A DNA stretch of 64,000 bases, from assembly GCA_019752045.1 (NCBI GenBank), contig JAIEMP010000004.1:62001-126000 (forward strand), given 5' to 3'. Of this stretch, positions 28,106 to 37,192 are shown in pieces; the stretch's first letter is position 1; every line of letters starts with the position of its first letter. The notes beneath the pieces were generated by a model, which searched no databases, was not told the origin of the DNA, and was given only the letters and a program-made list of their open reading frames with translations. This DNA is from Chitinophagaceae bacterium. GTDB taxonomy: Bacteria; Bacteroidota; Bacteroidia; Chitinophagales; Chitinophagaceae. Made by a program: the position numbers and the translations under genes.

Positions 28106-28210
28106 AAAAAAGAATTTAACTCCAGCAACTGCAAAGAGTGGTGATAAAAAAATATGTCTGGGTTTGTAAGAAAGTTTGGTAAAGCTAAAACTTTTAGTAA
28201 TTTAGTGGTG

Positions 28211-28239
28211 CGGTTTCAGGAAATATTTTTTTGAAACCG
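28211..28239. repeat. Inverted repeat upstream of umuD
   Basis: CGGTTTCA (28211-28218) and TGAAACCG (28232-28239) form a perfect 8-bp inverted repeat with a 13-nt A/T-rich spacer, about 105 bp upstream of the umuD start. It could be an operator or a leader hairpin; no regulator can be assigned. The rest of the 279-bp divergent region (28106-28384) holds no gene. Confidence 0.4.
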
Positions 28240-28384
28240 TTACTTCAGCAAACCCTCCGTTAGTATACAAGCAAACAAATTCCGATATGCTTTTGTGCAG
28301 ACTGTTATAGCAAAAAGCATCAGCAATACAATTATGATTATTGCTGAATAGAAATTGATTGTTCAAATGCTTAAATACTAAAAA

Positions 28385-29041
28385 ATGAAATTAGATACAA
28401 CGCATGGCCTCCCTCTCCTTTGGAGAGGGAACGAGGGTGAGGCTTCCATTCCCGGTTACCGAGTATATGAGTACCTGCTGGTATTAAGTCCGCACGAAGA
28501 ATTATGGAACCGCATTATAAAAGTGAAAGAACAGTTTTCAACCGATTACCGTTGTGAACAGGCGAAGTGGGGGAAGCCACACATTACGCTGGCGAATTTT
28601 CTCCAGTATGAAATGATGGAAGAACGTTTGATCAACCGGTTAAAGATGATTGCTATGGGTTTTCATCCCATAAAAGTGGAGCTGAGAGATTATGGGAGTT
28701 TTCCTTCTCACACTATTTATATTAATGTAGTGAGTAAACTTCCGATTCAATCATTGGTGAAAACCATACGAACAGATGCGCAACGGTTAATGAAACTCAA
28801 TAATGATAATAAGCCGCATTTTATTTTAGAACCTCATTTAACGATTGCAAGAAAGTTACAACCCTGGCAATATGAAAAAGGCTGGCTGGAGTACAGTCAT
28901 AAACATTTCACAGGAAGATTTATTGCAGATGGTATGTTATTGCTCAAGCGACCACTGTTTGAAAACAAGTATCAAATCGTTCAACGCCTGGAGTTTCAAA
29001 ATTTGGCAGTAACTACAAAACAGGGAGAATTATTTGTCTGA
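28385..29041 (+). CDS. 2'-5' RNA ligase family protein
   Basis: 218-residue member of the 2H phosphoesterase superfamily. Both His-x-Thr signatures are present: 'KPHITLANF' and 'EPHLTIARK'. These enzymes ligate or hydrolyse 2'-5' or cyclic phosphodiester bonds in RNA; many bacterial members act as cyclic phosphodiesterases. The only in-frame ATG before the conserved 'YEYLLVLSPHEELW' lies upstream of a GC-rich palindromic repeat (copy E), so about 13 N-terminal residues ('GLPLLWRGNEGEA') are encoded by the repeat. It is divergent from the umuD group. Confidence 0.8.
   Translation: MKLDTTHGLPLLWRGNEGEASIPGYRVYEYLLVLSPHEELWNRIIKVKEQFSTDYRCEQAKWGKPHITLANFLQYEMMEERLINRLKMIAMGFHPIKVELRDYGSFPSHTIYINVVSKLPIQSLVKTIRTDAQRLMKLNNDNKPHFILEPHLTIARKLQPWQYEKGWLEYSHKHFTGRFIADGMLLLKRPLFENKYQIVQRLEFQNLAVTTKQGELFV
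28406..28443 (+). repeat. GC-rich palindromic repeat, copy E, in frame at the RNA ligase-like N-terminus
   Basis: A perfect 8-bp stem CCCTCTCC/GGAGAGGG (28411-28418 with 28422-28429, loop TTT) followed by a G-rich tail 'CGAGGGTGAGGC'. It has the same design as copies A-D and is translated from codon 8 onward. Confidence 0.8.
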
Positions 29042-29129
29042 ACCTTGATTTAAAGGATTGAAAAGATTCTGAGGATGATGTTTATATAGTCATCATCAGT
29101 ACAACTATCAGCTTCTGTTGCGTTGCACA

Positions 29130-29158
29130 CCCGTCCGAACGGCAATAGGCCGGGCGGG
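29130..29158. repeat. Hairpin upstream of the PA0069-type gene
   Basis: CCCGTCCG (29130-29137) pairs with CGGGCGGG (29151-29158), 8 bp with one G-T pair. It is GC-rich against an AT-rich background and followed by a heptamer series (29178-29215). It could be a dispersed intergenic element. Confidence 0.45.
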
Positions 29159-29177
29159 ATTGTACAACAGTATTTCT

Positions 29178-29215
29178 ATTCAACATTCACTATTGACCAT
29201 TCACCATTCACAATC
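29178..29215. repeat. Heptamer repeat series (TTCACCA-type)
   Basis: 7-base units such as TTCACTA, TTGACCA and TTCACCA in tandem, just upstream of the radical SAM start at 29223. The reverse complement matches 18799-18827 inside icmF almost base for base. Confidence 0.6.
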
Positions 29216-29222
29216 ATTTGTC

Positions 29223-30335
29223 ATGTCAGAAAAATTAAAACAGGATCATTTTAAAGTAACACCTAAAAAAGAAGACACGGAGAACCCGCAATACATTGCC
29301 GGACGTGGTGCACAGTTCAACACCAAAAACCGCTTTCTCAAAAATGAAAAAACAAAAGAACACATTGAAGGAATTGATGACTGGCAGGAAACAAATTTAC
29401 CAACCCAATACATTGAACAGGAAAGTAAAACCATTGTAAACAAAGTGGATAGTCCCGATGTAGGCATGAGCTACAGTATGAATCCCTATGCCGGTTGTGA
29501 ACATGGCTGCATTTACTGTTATGCACGCAATGTGCATGAGTACTGGGGCTACAGTGCAGGAATGGATTTTGAACAAAAGATCCTCATCAAAAAAAATGCG
29601 CCGCAACTGCTCCGTAAATTTTTAATGCATCCCAAGTGGAATGCCACACCCATTATGCTCAGTGGTAATACCGATTGTTATCAACCGGCCGAACAAAAGT
29701 ATCGTTTAACAAGAGGATTGCTGGAAGTATGCAACGAGTTTAATCAACCCGTTGGCATCTTAACAAAAAATGCATGGATACTTAAAGACAAAGATGTGTT
29801 GCAGGAAATGGGTAAGAAAAATATTGTATCAGCCATGGTATCCATCACCTCCTTCAACGAAGATTTAAGAAGAGTAATGGAACCACGTACCGTAACTGCA
29901 AAAGCAAAACTGAAAGTGATTAACGAACTGAGCAGTGCAGGTGTACGCATGGGTATTATGATGGGGCCGATGATTCCCGGGCTCAACGAACATGAAATGC
30001 AACGCATTATGAAAGCAGCAAGGGATAATGGTGCAACATTCACCGCTTACACCTTCATTCGGATGAATGGTGCGATCAAGTTTTTATTTCATGACTGGTT
30101 GTATAAAAATTTCCCCGACCGTGCTGATAAAGTATGGCACCACATTGAACACAGCCATGATGGAAAAGTGAACGACACACGCTTTGGTGTACGTATGCGT
30201 GGCGAAGGACCCATTGCGCAACTCGTGGCACAGCAGTATAAAAAATACGGAAAGCTGTATGGCATGAATGCGGAAGAATGGAGTTTGGACAGAACAAAAT
30301 TCAGAAGACCGGGTATGCAGACGAGTTTGTTTTGA
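29223..30335 (+). CDS. PA0069 family radical SAM protein
   Basis: About 370 residues from the ATG at 29223 ('MSEKLKQDHF'); the frame is open upstream through repeats but those residues look non-coding. The radical SAM cluster motif is 'GCEHGCIYCYARN' (three Cys of CxxxCxxC) in the context 'MNPYAGCEHGC', preceded by 'AGRGAQFNTKNRF'. Later segments 'PIMLSGNTDCYQPAE' and 'KLKVINELSSAGVRMGIM' complete a partial TIM barrel. PA0069-type proteins resemble the spore photoproduct lyase/Rv2578c group; their reaction is not established. It lies just upstream of the TcmP/DUF5131 pair, which has a second three-Cys protein. Confidence 0.88.
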   Translation: MSEKLKQDHFKVTPKKEDTENPQYIAGRGAQFNTKNRFLKNEKTKEHIEGIDDWQETNLPTQYIEQESKTIVNKVDSPDVGMSYSMNPYAGCEHGCIYCYARNVHEYWGYSAGMDFEQKILIKKNAPQLLRKFLMHPKWNATPIMLSGNTDCYQPAEQKYRLTRGLLEVCNEFNQPVGILTKNAWILKDKDVLQEMGKKNIVSAMVSITSFNEDLRRVMEPRTVTAKAKLKVINELSSAGVRMGIMMGPMIPGLNEHEMQRIMKAARDNGATFTAYTFIRMNGAIKFLFHDWLYKNFPDRADKVWHHIEHSHDGKVNDTRFGVRMRGEGPIAQLVAQQYKKYGKLYGMNAEEWSLDRTKFRRPGMQTSLF

Positions 30336-30374
30336 GCAAAAGGGAAGTTATATTTGTTGTAAACCAAATGAAAC

Positions 30375-31535
30375 ATGCCCAAGCAAAATCCTAAAAAAAT
30401 TGTATTACCACATTCAAAGGCAAAGCTGGATTTATATAAGTCTTATTTAAGCGAGTATTTGCCGATACTAGGACATTCAAAGTATATTGACGGGATAAAT
30501 GTTTTTGACATCTTTTGCGGAACTGGTATTTATGATGATGGTAATTTAGGCAGCCCTCTAATCGCAGCCGCATGTGTTTTGGAGTATGAAAAGTATTTTA
30601 GAGAACGAAACCAGAAAAGTAAACCTGTAAAGCTCTTTATAAATGACTTCGATACAGATAAGGTCGAGTCTGTAAATGAAATTATTAGCAAGTTTGAATT
30701 CGAAAATTGTAAAGTTAATCCTTATAATTTGGATGCGTCTGAAATGTTAGACGTTGTGAGGGATAAAATAAATTCGTTTTCCGATAGAGAACGTAGTCTT
30801 GTTTTTATTGATCCTTATGGGTATTCAAAAATTGACAAGGAAAAGCTTTATCAGTTATTAAAACGCAGAAGATCAGAAATAATCTTATTTCTACCAGTTG
30901 CACATATGAAAAGATTTACCGACGAAGCATTGACTGATTATGAGAAAAAAGCTTATGAAAACCTGCGAAAATTTATTTTAGATTTTTTTGATGCGAGTTC
31001 CAGAGTATTACAAGAGAGTAATTTAAATATTTTTGATTACATAGAAGAATTAAGGAAAGCTTTCTCTTTTGACAATGAGTTTTATACCGCATCGCATTAT
31101 ATTGAACGTAATAAGGCTAATTATTATGCGTTGTTCTTTATTGGTCACCATATTTATGGGTTAGAAAAATTTATTGAAGCGAAATGGAAAAATGATAGTC
31201 TTGGCAAAGGCTTTAATCAAAGCAGGAATTCTGCTACTTTGTTTGGCGAAAGTCTTATTGAGTATGATAAGAACGTAAGTGTTTCTAGACTGGAGCAGAT
31301 CTTTAGATCGGCTATTGAAAAGTCTCCTATGTCAAATATTGAATTGTATGAGTTTACTTTATCTAACCAGTTTAAAAGTGCGCATATGAATCAGCTTATA
31401 CGAGAATGGAAGAAGGCTAAGAAAATCCAAATTCTTGATATGAAAGGAAACCCAATTGAAGACATAAGAGGTTTTGGCCTAACTTATGATGACTATAAAT
31501 CGAAAACACCTTCTTACTTAATTAAAAAAAGATAA
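30375..31535 (+). CDS. tcmP: Three-Cys-motif partner protein TcmP
   Basis: 386-residue protein recognised as TcmP. The N-terminus has 'KLDLYKSYLSEYLPILG', then a Rossmann methyltransferase-like motif I 'VFDIFCGTGIYDDG' with the TcmP hallmark 'GSPLIAAA', and a motif IV-like 'LVFIDPYGYSKID'. The C-terminal half (about 190-386) is helical and winged-helix-like. The family is named for its genetic pairing with proteins carrying a radical SAM-like three-Cys motif, and exactly such a gene follows after 2 bp. The biochemical role is unknown; a SAM-binding enzyme acting with the partner is plausible but inferred. Confidence 0.85.
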   Translation: MPKQNPKKIVLPHSKAKLDLYKSYLSEYLPILGHSKYIDGINVFDIFCGTGIYDDGNLGSPLIAAACVLEYEKYFRERNQKSKPVKLFINDFDTDKVESVNEIISKFEFENCKVNPYNLDASEMLDVVRDKINSFSDRERSLVFIDPYGYSKIDKEKLYQLLKRRRSEIILFLPVAHMKRFTDEALTDYEKKAYENLRKFILDFFDASSRVLQESNLNIFDYIEELRKAFSFDNEFYTASHYIERNKANYYALFFIGHHIYGLEKFIEAKWKNDSLGKGFNQSRNSATLFGESLIEYDKNVSVSRLEQIFRSAIEKSPMSNIELYEFTLSNQFKSAHMNQLIREWKKAKKIQILDMKGNPIEDIRGFGLTYDDYKSKTPSYLIKKR

Positions 31536-31537
31536 AA

Positions 31538-32269
31538 ATGGCACAATCTTCAATAGAATGGACTGAAATGACTTGGAATCCAACTACAGGCTGTAATAAA
31601 ATATCTGCAGGCTGTAAATATTGTTATGCTGAGGTGATGGCTCGTAGATTAAAAGCGATGGGAGTTGATAAATATAAAGATGGGTTTAAACTTCGGATAC
31701 ATGATGATGCTTTATTGATTCCGTATTCCTGGAAGCATCCTAAAATTGTGTTTGTTAATTCAATGAGTGATCTTTTTCATAAAGATGTCCCACTTGAATT
31801 TATCAAGAAGGTTTTTAAAGTAATGAATGAAAATCCACAGCATACTTTTCAGGTTCTCACAAAACGTTCAGATATTTTATTAAAGTATCATAAGGAGTTA
31901 AAATGGACGCATAATATCTGGATGGGCGTGTCTGTGGAAGATGATAGAGTAAAGCATCGTATTGACGATTTACGTAAAACAAATGCAAGAACTAAATTCT
32001 TATCATGTGAACCATTAATCGGCCCTCTACATAAACTCAATCTTAAAAAAATTGATTGGGTAATTGTAGGTGGTGAAAGTGGAAGAACACCAAGACCAAT
32101 GGATGTAGATTGGGTCTTAGATATTCAACAACAATGTGAGAAAGCTAAAGTAGCCTTCTTCTTTAAACAATGGGGTGGTACTAATAAAAAGAAAACTGGA
32201 AGATTGCTTAATGGTAAAACTTATGACGAAATGCCAAGTAATGAACAACTGGAAGAAATTCAGCATTAA
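31538..32269 (+). CDS. DUF5131 (phage Gp37/Gp68-type) three-Cys-motif protein
   Basis: 243 residues. The N-terminal 'SIEWTEMTWNPTTGCNK' and 'GCKYCYAEVMARRL' give a CxxxxxCxxC-type three-Cys motif of the radical SAM-like kind. 'IVFVNSMSDLFHKDVP', 'FQVLTKRSD', 'IWMGVSVED', 'FLSCEPLIGPL' and 'WVIVGGESG' are the standard DUF5131 segments, ending with 'FFFKQWGG'. The family is often found on phages and accessory islands. It is encoded two bases after tcmP, so they form an operon and probably a functional pair. The substrate is unknown. Confidence 0.88.
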   Translation: MAQSSIEWTEMTWNPTTGCNKISAGCKYCYAEVMARRLKAMGVDKYKDGFKLRIHDDALLIPYSWKHPKIVFVNSMSDLFHKDVPLEFIKKVFKVMNENPQHTFQVLTKRSDILLKYHKELKWTHNIWMGVSVEDDRVKHRIDDLRKTNARTKFLSCEPLIGPLHKLNLKKIDWVIVGGESGRTPRPMDVDWVLDIQQQCEKAKVAFFFKQWGGTNKKKTGRLLNGKTYDEMPSNEQLEEIQH

Positions 32270-32290
32270 AGGTTTCTTTATCTTCACCCC

Positions 32291-32983
32291 ATGAAAACAA
32301 TCGGTCTCATCGGCGGCATCACCTGGCTTTCAACAATGGATTATTATCGTTTGCTCAATCAAAAGGTAAATGAGCAGTTGGGTGGTGTAGCTTCGGCAAA
32401 GCTGCTCATCAGTTCGGTAAATTTTGAAGAAATAAAAGCATTAACTATTACCAATGATTGGGATGTATTGGCAAACATCATGAGCAGTGAAGCAAAAAAA
32501 TTAGAAGCAGCGGGAGCAAGTTGTATTTTAATGGGTGCCAATACCATGCATCATATTGCAGATCAAGTGCAGGCTTCCATCAACATTCCGTTAATACATG
32601 TGGCGGAAGAAACAGGGAAACAAATTGTAAAACTCAACCTCAAAAAAGTTGCACTACTGGGAACCAAGTACACGATGCAGCTTCCGTTCTATAAAAATAA
32701 ATTAGCAGAACAGGGAATTGAAACCATTCTCCCCAACGAAACAGAGATGGAATATATTAACAGCGTTATTTATAATGAAATGGACAAAGGTATTTTTTTG
32801 CAGGAAAGTAAAGAGAACTTTATCCAAATCATCCATCAACTGAAAGCAGCCGGAGCAGAAGGAGTCATACTCGGTTGTACTGAAATCCCCATCCTCATTA
32901 AACAGGAAGACAGCCCCATTCCGGTATTTGACACAACAGCTATCCATGCAGCGGCAGCAGTCAATTTTGCGCTGAACAATTAA
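32291..32983 (+). CDS. Aspartate/glutamate racemase family protein
   Basis: 230-residue cofactor-independent racemase. Both catalytic-Cys regions should be considered: the usual first one is 'MGANTMHHI', where Thr occupies the position commonly held by Cys or Thr in this family, and the second is 'VILGCTEIPIL' with an intact Cys. 'KTIGLIGGITWLSTMDYYRLLN' (split here by the start) is the family N-terminus, matching YgeA-like members with broad or lyase-like activity. A single catalytic Cys would favour a non-aspartate substrate. It stands alone downstream of the TcmP pair. Confidence 0.85.
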   Translation: MKTIGLIGGITWLSTMDYYRLLNQKVNEQLGGVASAKLLISSVNFEEIKALTITNDWDVLANIMSSEAKKLEAAGASCILMGANTMHHIADQVQASINIPLIHVAEETGKQIVKLNLKKVALLGTKYTMQLPFYKNKLAEQGIETILPNETEMEYINSVIYNEMDKGIFLQESKENFIQIIHQLKAAGAEGVILGCTEIPILIKQEDSPIPVFDTTAIHAAAAVNFALNN

Positions 32984-33093
32984 TCGTTATCCATCAACAT
33001 CGCCATTCATCGAATTATTAACGCATCTTTTTCAAAAAAAGAGAGGGGGTTTCCGCAAACCTTCGTTTCTTTAAATCCTCTATAACAATCTAT

Positions 33094-35034
33094 ATGAAAA
33101 AATTTCTTTTTATCATTCTCAGTATTTGTATCAGTACACCCATATTTGCGCAGAGCAAGTACGATCATCGTGAAGCATTTCATCCGTTTTTTTATCCTTA
33201 TCCCGGGAATGAATACAGAAGTGCAAGTGGAGAACCGGGCCCCGGGTATTGGCAAAACAAAGCCAACTATTCTATACAGGCGGCCATCAATCCCGATGAC
33301 CACAGTGTTAAAGGAACAGCAGCGATCAGTTATATTAATAACAGTCCCGATGAATTGCGTTTTATCTGGCTGCAGTTAGATCAGAATATTTACAAAGCAG
33401 ATTCCCGTGGTTCTGCCACCACAACTACACAAGGTGGTCGCTGGGCAAACGGACAGTTCACCAACGGCAGTGTGATTAAAGCCGTTAAACTGGAAGTAGA
33501 TGGAAAAATGATTGAACCTACCTTTTCGGTTACTGATACACGTATGCAGATATGGTTGCCCAAGCCTTTAAAAAATAAAGGTGGAGAGGCAGTGATCATC
33601 ATCGAATATCAATTTACGATTCCTGAATATGGTACAGACAGGATGGGTCGTTTAAAACAAAAAGACGGATGGGTGTATGAAGTGGCACAGTGGTTTCCAC
33701 GTGTATGTGTGTACGATGACTTGGTTGGATGGAACACCAATCCTTACATTGGAGCAGGTGAGTTTTATTTAGAGTATGGTGATATTGATTTTGCTATTAC
33801 TGCACCATCGAACATGATTGTGGTGGGCAGTGGTGCGTTAACCAATGCAGAAGAATGTTTTACTGCAGAACAAATTACACGCTGGGGCCAGGCAATGAAC
33901 AGCGATAAAACAGTAATGATCCGCACAGCCGATGAAGTAAACAAAGCAACTTCACGTCCGGGTAATCCGTTTACTACATGGAAGTTTAAATGCGAAAATA
34001 CCAGAGATGTGGCCTGGGCTGCAAGCACTGCTTTCATTATGGATGCAGCACGAATTAATTTACCAAGTGGAAAAAAATCCATGGCTGTAAGTGTGTATAC
34101 CAAAGAAAGTGCATCAAAAAAAGATGGGAACGATTGGCGCAGATCAACAGAATATACAAAAGCAAGTATTGAATTTTACAGCAACTATCTGTTCGAGTAT
34201 CCTTATCCGGTAGCAACGAATGTTGCAGGTATTGTAGGTGGAATGGAATATCCGGGTATTGTGTTTTGCGGTGCAGGTGCAACCGAGGGCGGATTATGGG
34301 GCGTTACTGATCATGAGTTTGGACATACATGGTTTCCTATGATTGTAGGAAACAATGAACGCAAATATGCATGGATGGATGAAGGATTTAATACGTTCAT
34401 CAACATTCTTTCAGGCGAAGCATTTAATAAAGGTGAGTATAAAGATGTGCCTGATGTAAATGGAATGGCTGGATATATTTTTAACGATAAGATGGATGGA
34501 ATGCTCAACCAGGCAGATGTAATTCAGCAGCCCAATCTGGGAGTTGCAGCTTATTTCAAACCCGGCTTGATGTTGTATGTGTTAAGAAATGAAGTGTTAG
34601 GAAAAGAACGTTTCGACAGAGCGTTGAAAGAATATGTAAGAAGATGGGCATTTAAACATCCCACTCCATGGGACTTTTTTCATACAATTGAAAATGTTGC
34701 CGGCGAAGATTTAAACTGGTTCTGGAGAAGCTGGGCATTAAACACCTGGAAGTTTGATGTGGCTGTAAAAGAAGTTGCTCCGTTAAAAAGCGGCGGAAAA
34801 ACAGGTGTAAACATTACGTTACAGTTGCTTGAAAAAATGCCGATGCCCCTTACTGTTAAAGTAACCGATGTAAATGGTGATGTGCAGATGGTTCAACTTC
34901 CGGTTGAAGTTTGGCAGCGAGGTGATACATGGACATTTCCTGTGCAAACAAAAGCCGAAGTAAAAGAAGTGCTTCTTGATCCGGAAATGCGATTGCCGGA
35001 TATCAATAACAGTAATAACAGCTGGAAAAAATAA
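33094..35034 (+). CDS. M1 family metallopeptidase, exported
   Basis: 646-residue zinc aminopeptidase-like protein with a signal peptide ('[15 protein letters not shown]'). An N-terminal beta domain is followed by the exopeptidase-type 'GGMEYPG' and the zinc site 'HEFGHTWFP' (His407, Glu408, His411) with the third ligand Glu430 in 'WMDEGFNTF', a spacing of 18 residues, standard for M1. The active site is complete. Exported M1 enzymes in Bacteroidota trim peptides in the periplasm. It is followed by a strong terminator and a convergent DUF2490 gene. Confidence 0.93.
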   Translation: MKKFLFIILSICISTPIFAQSKYDHREAFHPFFYPYPGNEYRSASGEPGPGYWQNKANYSIQAAINPDDHSVKGTAAISYINNSPDELRFIWLQLDQNIYKADSRGSATTTTQGGRWANGQFTNGSVIKAVKLEVDGKMIEPTFSVTDTRMQIWLPKPLKNKGGEAVIIIEYQFTIPEYGTDRMGRLKQKDGWVYEVAQWFPRVCVYDDLVGWNTNPYIGAGEFYLEYGDIDFAITAPSNMIVVGSGALTNAEECFTAEQITRWGQAMNSDKTVMIRTADEVNKATSRPGNPFTTWKFKCENTRDVAWAASTAFIMDAARINLPSGKKSMAVSVYTKESASKKDGNDWRRSTEYTKASIEFYSNYLFEYPYPVATNVAGIVGGMEYPGIVFCGAGATEGGLWGVTDHEFGHTWFPMIVGNNERKYAWMDEGFNTFINILSGEAFNKGEYKDVPDVNGMAGYIFNDKMDGMLNQADVIQQPNLGVAAYFKPGLMLYVLRNEVLGKERFDRALKEYVRRWAFKHPTPWDFFHTIENVAGEDLNWFWRSWALNTWKFDVAVKEVAPLKSGGKTGVNITLQLLEKMPMPLTVKVTDVNGDVQMVQLPVEVWQRGDTWTFPVQTKAEVKEVLLDPEMRLPDINNSNNSWKK

Positions 35035-35054
35035 ACAACAGCTTTCTGCAGTTT

Positions 35055-35098
35055 AAAAATAAGGTCGGCCAACGCCTCGTGGTCTGACCTTATTTTTT
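35055..35098 (+). terminator. Intrinsic terminator after the M1 peptidase gene
   Basis: A 12-bp stem (35055-35066 with 35086-35097) ends in a T-run. The hairpin's core is also one arm of a larger inverted repeat (35065-35134), so it can fold in two ways. Confidence 0.8.
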
Positions 35099-35134
35099 CA
35101 CATTCATTCGATCAGACCACGAGGCGTTGGCCGA
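35065..35134. repeat. REPIN-like perfect 23-bp inverted repeat
   Basis: 35065-35087 and 35112-35134 are perfect reverse complements of 23 bases separated by 24 bases. The arms begin with TCGGCC and end with GTCTGA, resembling the arms of 48952-49041. It lies between convergent genes. Confidence 0.85.
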
Positions 35135-35142
35135 TCGTATAC

Positions 35143-35916
35143 TTACTTGAACTGATTTACATTAATGATACCCGAAAGAATAAATCCGTTGTTATGTTGA
35201 AATACATTGCGGCCAATAATTTCCCTTCCTAATTGTAATGTTTGATTCAGATATCCGCCTTCAATTCTGAACGATGAATTAAAACGGTAGCCCAGCAATA
35301 AACCAATTCTGTTCTGATCAAAAATATTTTCATTTACATTTTTACCAAAGCCAATAAAAATTTCATCATAAGCAGCAATGTATGGTTCTTTGTCTTCAAG
35401 TGTTTTACCTTTTAATGCACGTTGCAAACGCAGCATATACCTTGCACGGTTTAAGTATAACCATTCTTCCGGCTTCACAGATGCAGCAGATGCATAACGG
35501 GGAAGCCATCGTTGTTCTAATAAAAAACGATGCGTAAGATCAATGCATCCGTTGCGCTGTGTGAGTGTGGCAACCTGGTACAAGCGGTGTTCAGTAAATG
35601 TTTTTCCAAACGCATTGAGCGGGTAATCTCCATAGTTATACGTTTCTGCCCACGCATAGCCGGCACGTACAGTAAGGTTACTGTTTACATGATAGTTGAT
35701 GCCGGTACGCAGTAAACTCTGCTGCCACTTGCTTAAAAAATCTTCACGGCGCCATTGATATTCCAGATGAGCACTCCATTTTTTGTGAAAATGAAAAGTG
35801 CCGGTTGCAGCATACCAGCCAATATTGTTATAGTCTTTAATCCTTGTGTTTTGTGCAGTGCTGTTAAATGTGTTGATGCAAAAGGCAATCAATAAGAAAA
35901 TAGAAATTCGTTTCAT
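35143..35916 (-). CDS. DUF2490 family outer-membrane-type protein
   Basis: About 257 residues from the Met at 35916 ('MKRISIFLLIAF'), which begins a signal peptide ending 'NSTAQN'; a Met 7 codons upstream is also in frame. The mature part alternates hydrophobic and polar residues in beta-strand fashion, with 'WYAATGTFHFHKKWSAHLEYQWRR', broken as 'HFHKKWSAHLEY', and 'LEQRWLPRY', 'NIFDQNRIGLLLGYRF', 'EGGYLNQ'. This is the DUF2490 pattern, a predicted small beta-barrel. Function unknown. It is convergent with the M1 peptidase gene. Confidence 0.8.
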   Translation of the reverse strand: MKRISIFLLIAFCINTFNSTAQNTRIKDYNNIGWYAATGTFHFHKKWSAHLEYQWRREDFLSKWQQSLLRTGINYHVNSNLTVRAGYAWAETYNYGDYPLNAFGKTFTEHRLYQVATLTQRNGCIDLTHRFLLEQRWLPRYASAASVKPEEWLYLNRARYMLRLQRALKGKTLEDKEPYIAAYDEIFIGFGKNVNENIFDQNRIGLLLGYRFNSSFRIEGGYLNQTLQLGREIIGRNVFQHNNGFILSGIINVNQFK

Positions 35917-36058
35917 GGTCTGCAAAAGTAATATCATCTTGATGAATTAAAGAAGGATAAAAATGTTGGCAGACACTGCATTGATCTTATCAGTAAAGTT
36001 TTAAGCAACGCTGATGTTCAATACAAAGTTGCTTCATATGAATAAGTGGGTATGCTTA

Positions 36059-37144
36059 TTAAGTCAGCAGTTTTTTCAACGGCATCTCTTCCAGAATCAT
36101 TCGTTCTGACGAAGCTCCGCTCTTTTTCCATTTGATTAAGCGGATCATACCATCGGCAATTTCAATACCGGTAATGTCGCCATCACTGTAACAGCAACAT
36201 CCGCTGTTAAAATAATACGGCTTCATATTTACATAGTTCCCGCTTACATAATCGTATTCCTGTTGTCTGAAATGGATGGCAGCATTGAGCGATGCAATCA
36301 GCGTTTCATCTTTCCGTTCTCTTGCATCCATCAGTTGTTTGTATAAATGCTCCAGATGCGTGAGCGATGCAAACACCGGCTGATGTGTATGCCCGGTAAT
36401 GAGCACCGGATTTTTTTCCAGCTTGCTCCATTCATACATAAACAGGTTGTGTTTGGTTTTTAATTCTTTGCTGGCGGCAGGTGTGTTTGGGTTTAAGTTC
36501 AGATAGCTTTGCAGCGGCGCCCATATTCTGCCAACAAACCATGCACTGAAAGGATTGGTATCGCTTTGTCCGTCGCCCTGATGACCATGTGTTAAAAAAA
36601 CCGGTAGTATTTTTTGTTCTATTGAAATATGCAGCACAACTGCTTCATACACTTTTACAGGTTCGCCATACATACTCATCAGTTGCAATGAAGCAAACGG
36701 ATCGTTGTTCCAGAAAATATCATGGTTGCCGAACACTTTGGTAAATCGTTTTGTCTGCAGGAATTTTTTCTCCGCTTCAGTGGTTATTTTATTATTTGCT
36801 TTTACCGGCCACATGGTGTTTTCCCACAACTCTTCACTATCGCCCAGCGAAATAAAATGAAACTGCTGCTCATAATAATATGAGAGTGCAGCGAGGTAGT
36901 TCGGTTCTGCCTTTATAAAATCATCACTTCCATTCTTAGCTCCTTTATGCTGATCGCTGAAGATGATAAACCTGTCTGCTTCAACAGCGTTCAGCAGCAA
37001 TCCTTTTTTGCCGGGATTTGTAAGACTGTGTTCATACAATTTGGTTAAAGCAGTATGCACCCGTTGCAAATCGGGTTTGCTCGAAAATTTATTGGCCAGT
37101 CTTGTAACCGGTTTGGTTAATATTTTTTGCAGGAATCGGCGCAT
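36059..37144 (-). CDS. Calcineurin-like metallophosphoesterase
   Basis: 361 residues from the ATG at 37144 ('MRRFLQKILTKP'); the open frame continues upstream to 37243 but would overlap the divergent kinase gene. All five metallophosphoesterase blocks are present: 'FSDQHKGAKNGSDDF', 'LGDSEELWE', 'VFGNHDIFW', 'THGHQGDG' and 'ITGHTHQPVF'. A dinuclear metal site is therefore complete. The substrate may be a phosphodiester such as a UDP-sugar lipid (LpxH-like) or a nucleotide; sequence alone does not decide. It is divergent from the AmgK-RapZ gene, with a 48-bp shared promoter region. Confidence 0.9.
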   Translation of the reverse strand: MRRFLQKILTKPVTRLANKFSSKPDLQRVHTALTKLYEHSLTNPGKKGLLLNAVEADRFIIFSDQHKGAKNGSDDFIKAEPNYLAALSYYYEQQFHFISLGDSEELWENTMWPVKANNKITTEAEKKFLQTKRFTKVFGNHDIFWNNDPFASLQLMSMYGEPVKVYEAVVLHISIEQKILPVFLTHGHQGDGQSDTNPFSAWFVGRIWAPLQSYLNLNPNTPAASKELKTKHNLFMYEWSKLEKNPVLITGHTHQPVFASLTHLEHLYKQLMDARERKDETLIASLNAAIHFRQQEYDYVSGNYVNMKPYYFNSGCCCYSDGDITGIEIADGMIRLIKWKKSGASSERMILEEMPLKKLLT

Positions 37145-37192
37145 ATAGTTTAAGATCTTGCTAAAATAACTATTTTTCGTTCCTTTGAACTT

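Noticed and set aside
29118-29222. Longer N-terminus of the PA0069-type protein
   Set aside because: The added residues come from a hairpin and heptamer repeats, not from conserved protein sequence.
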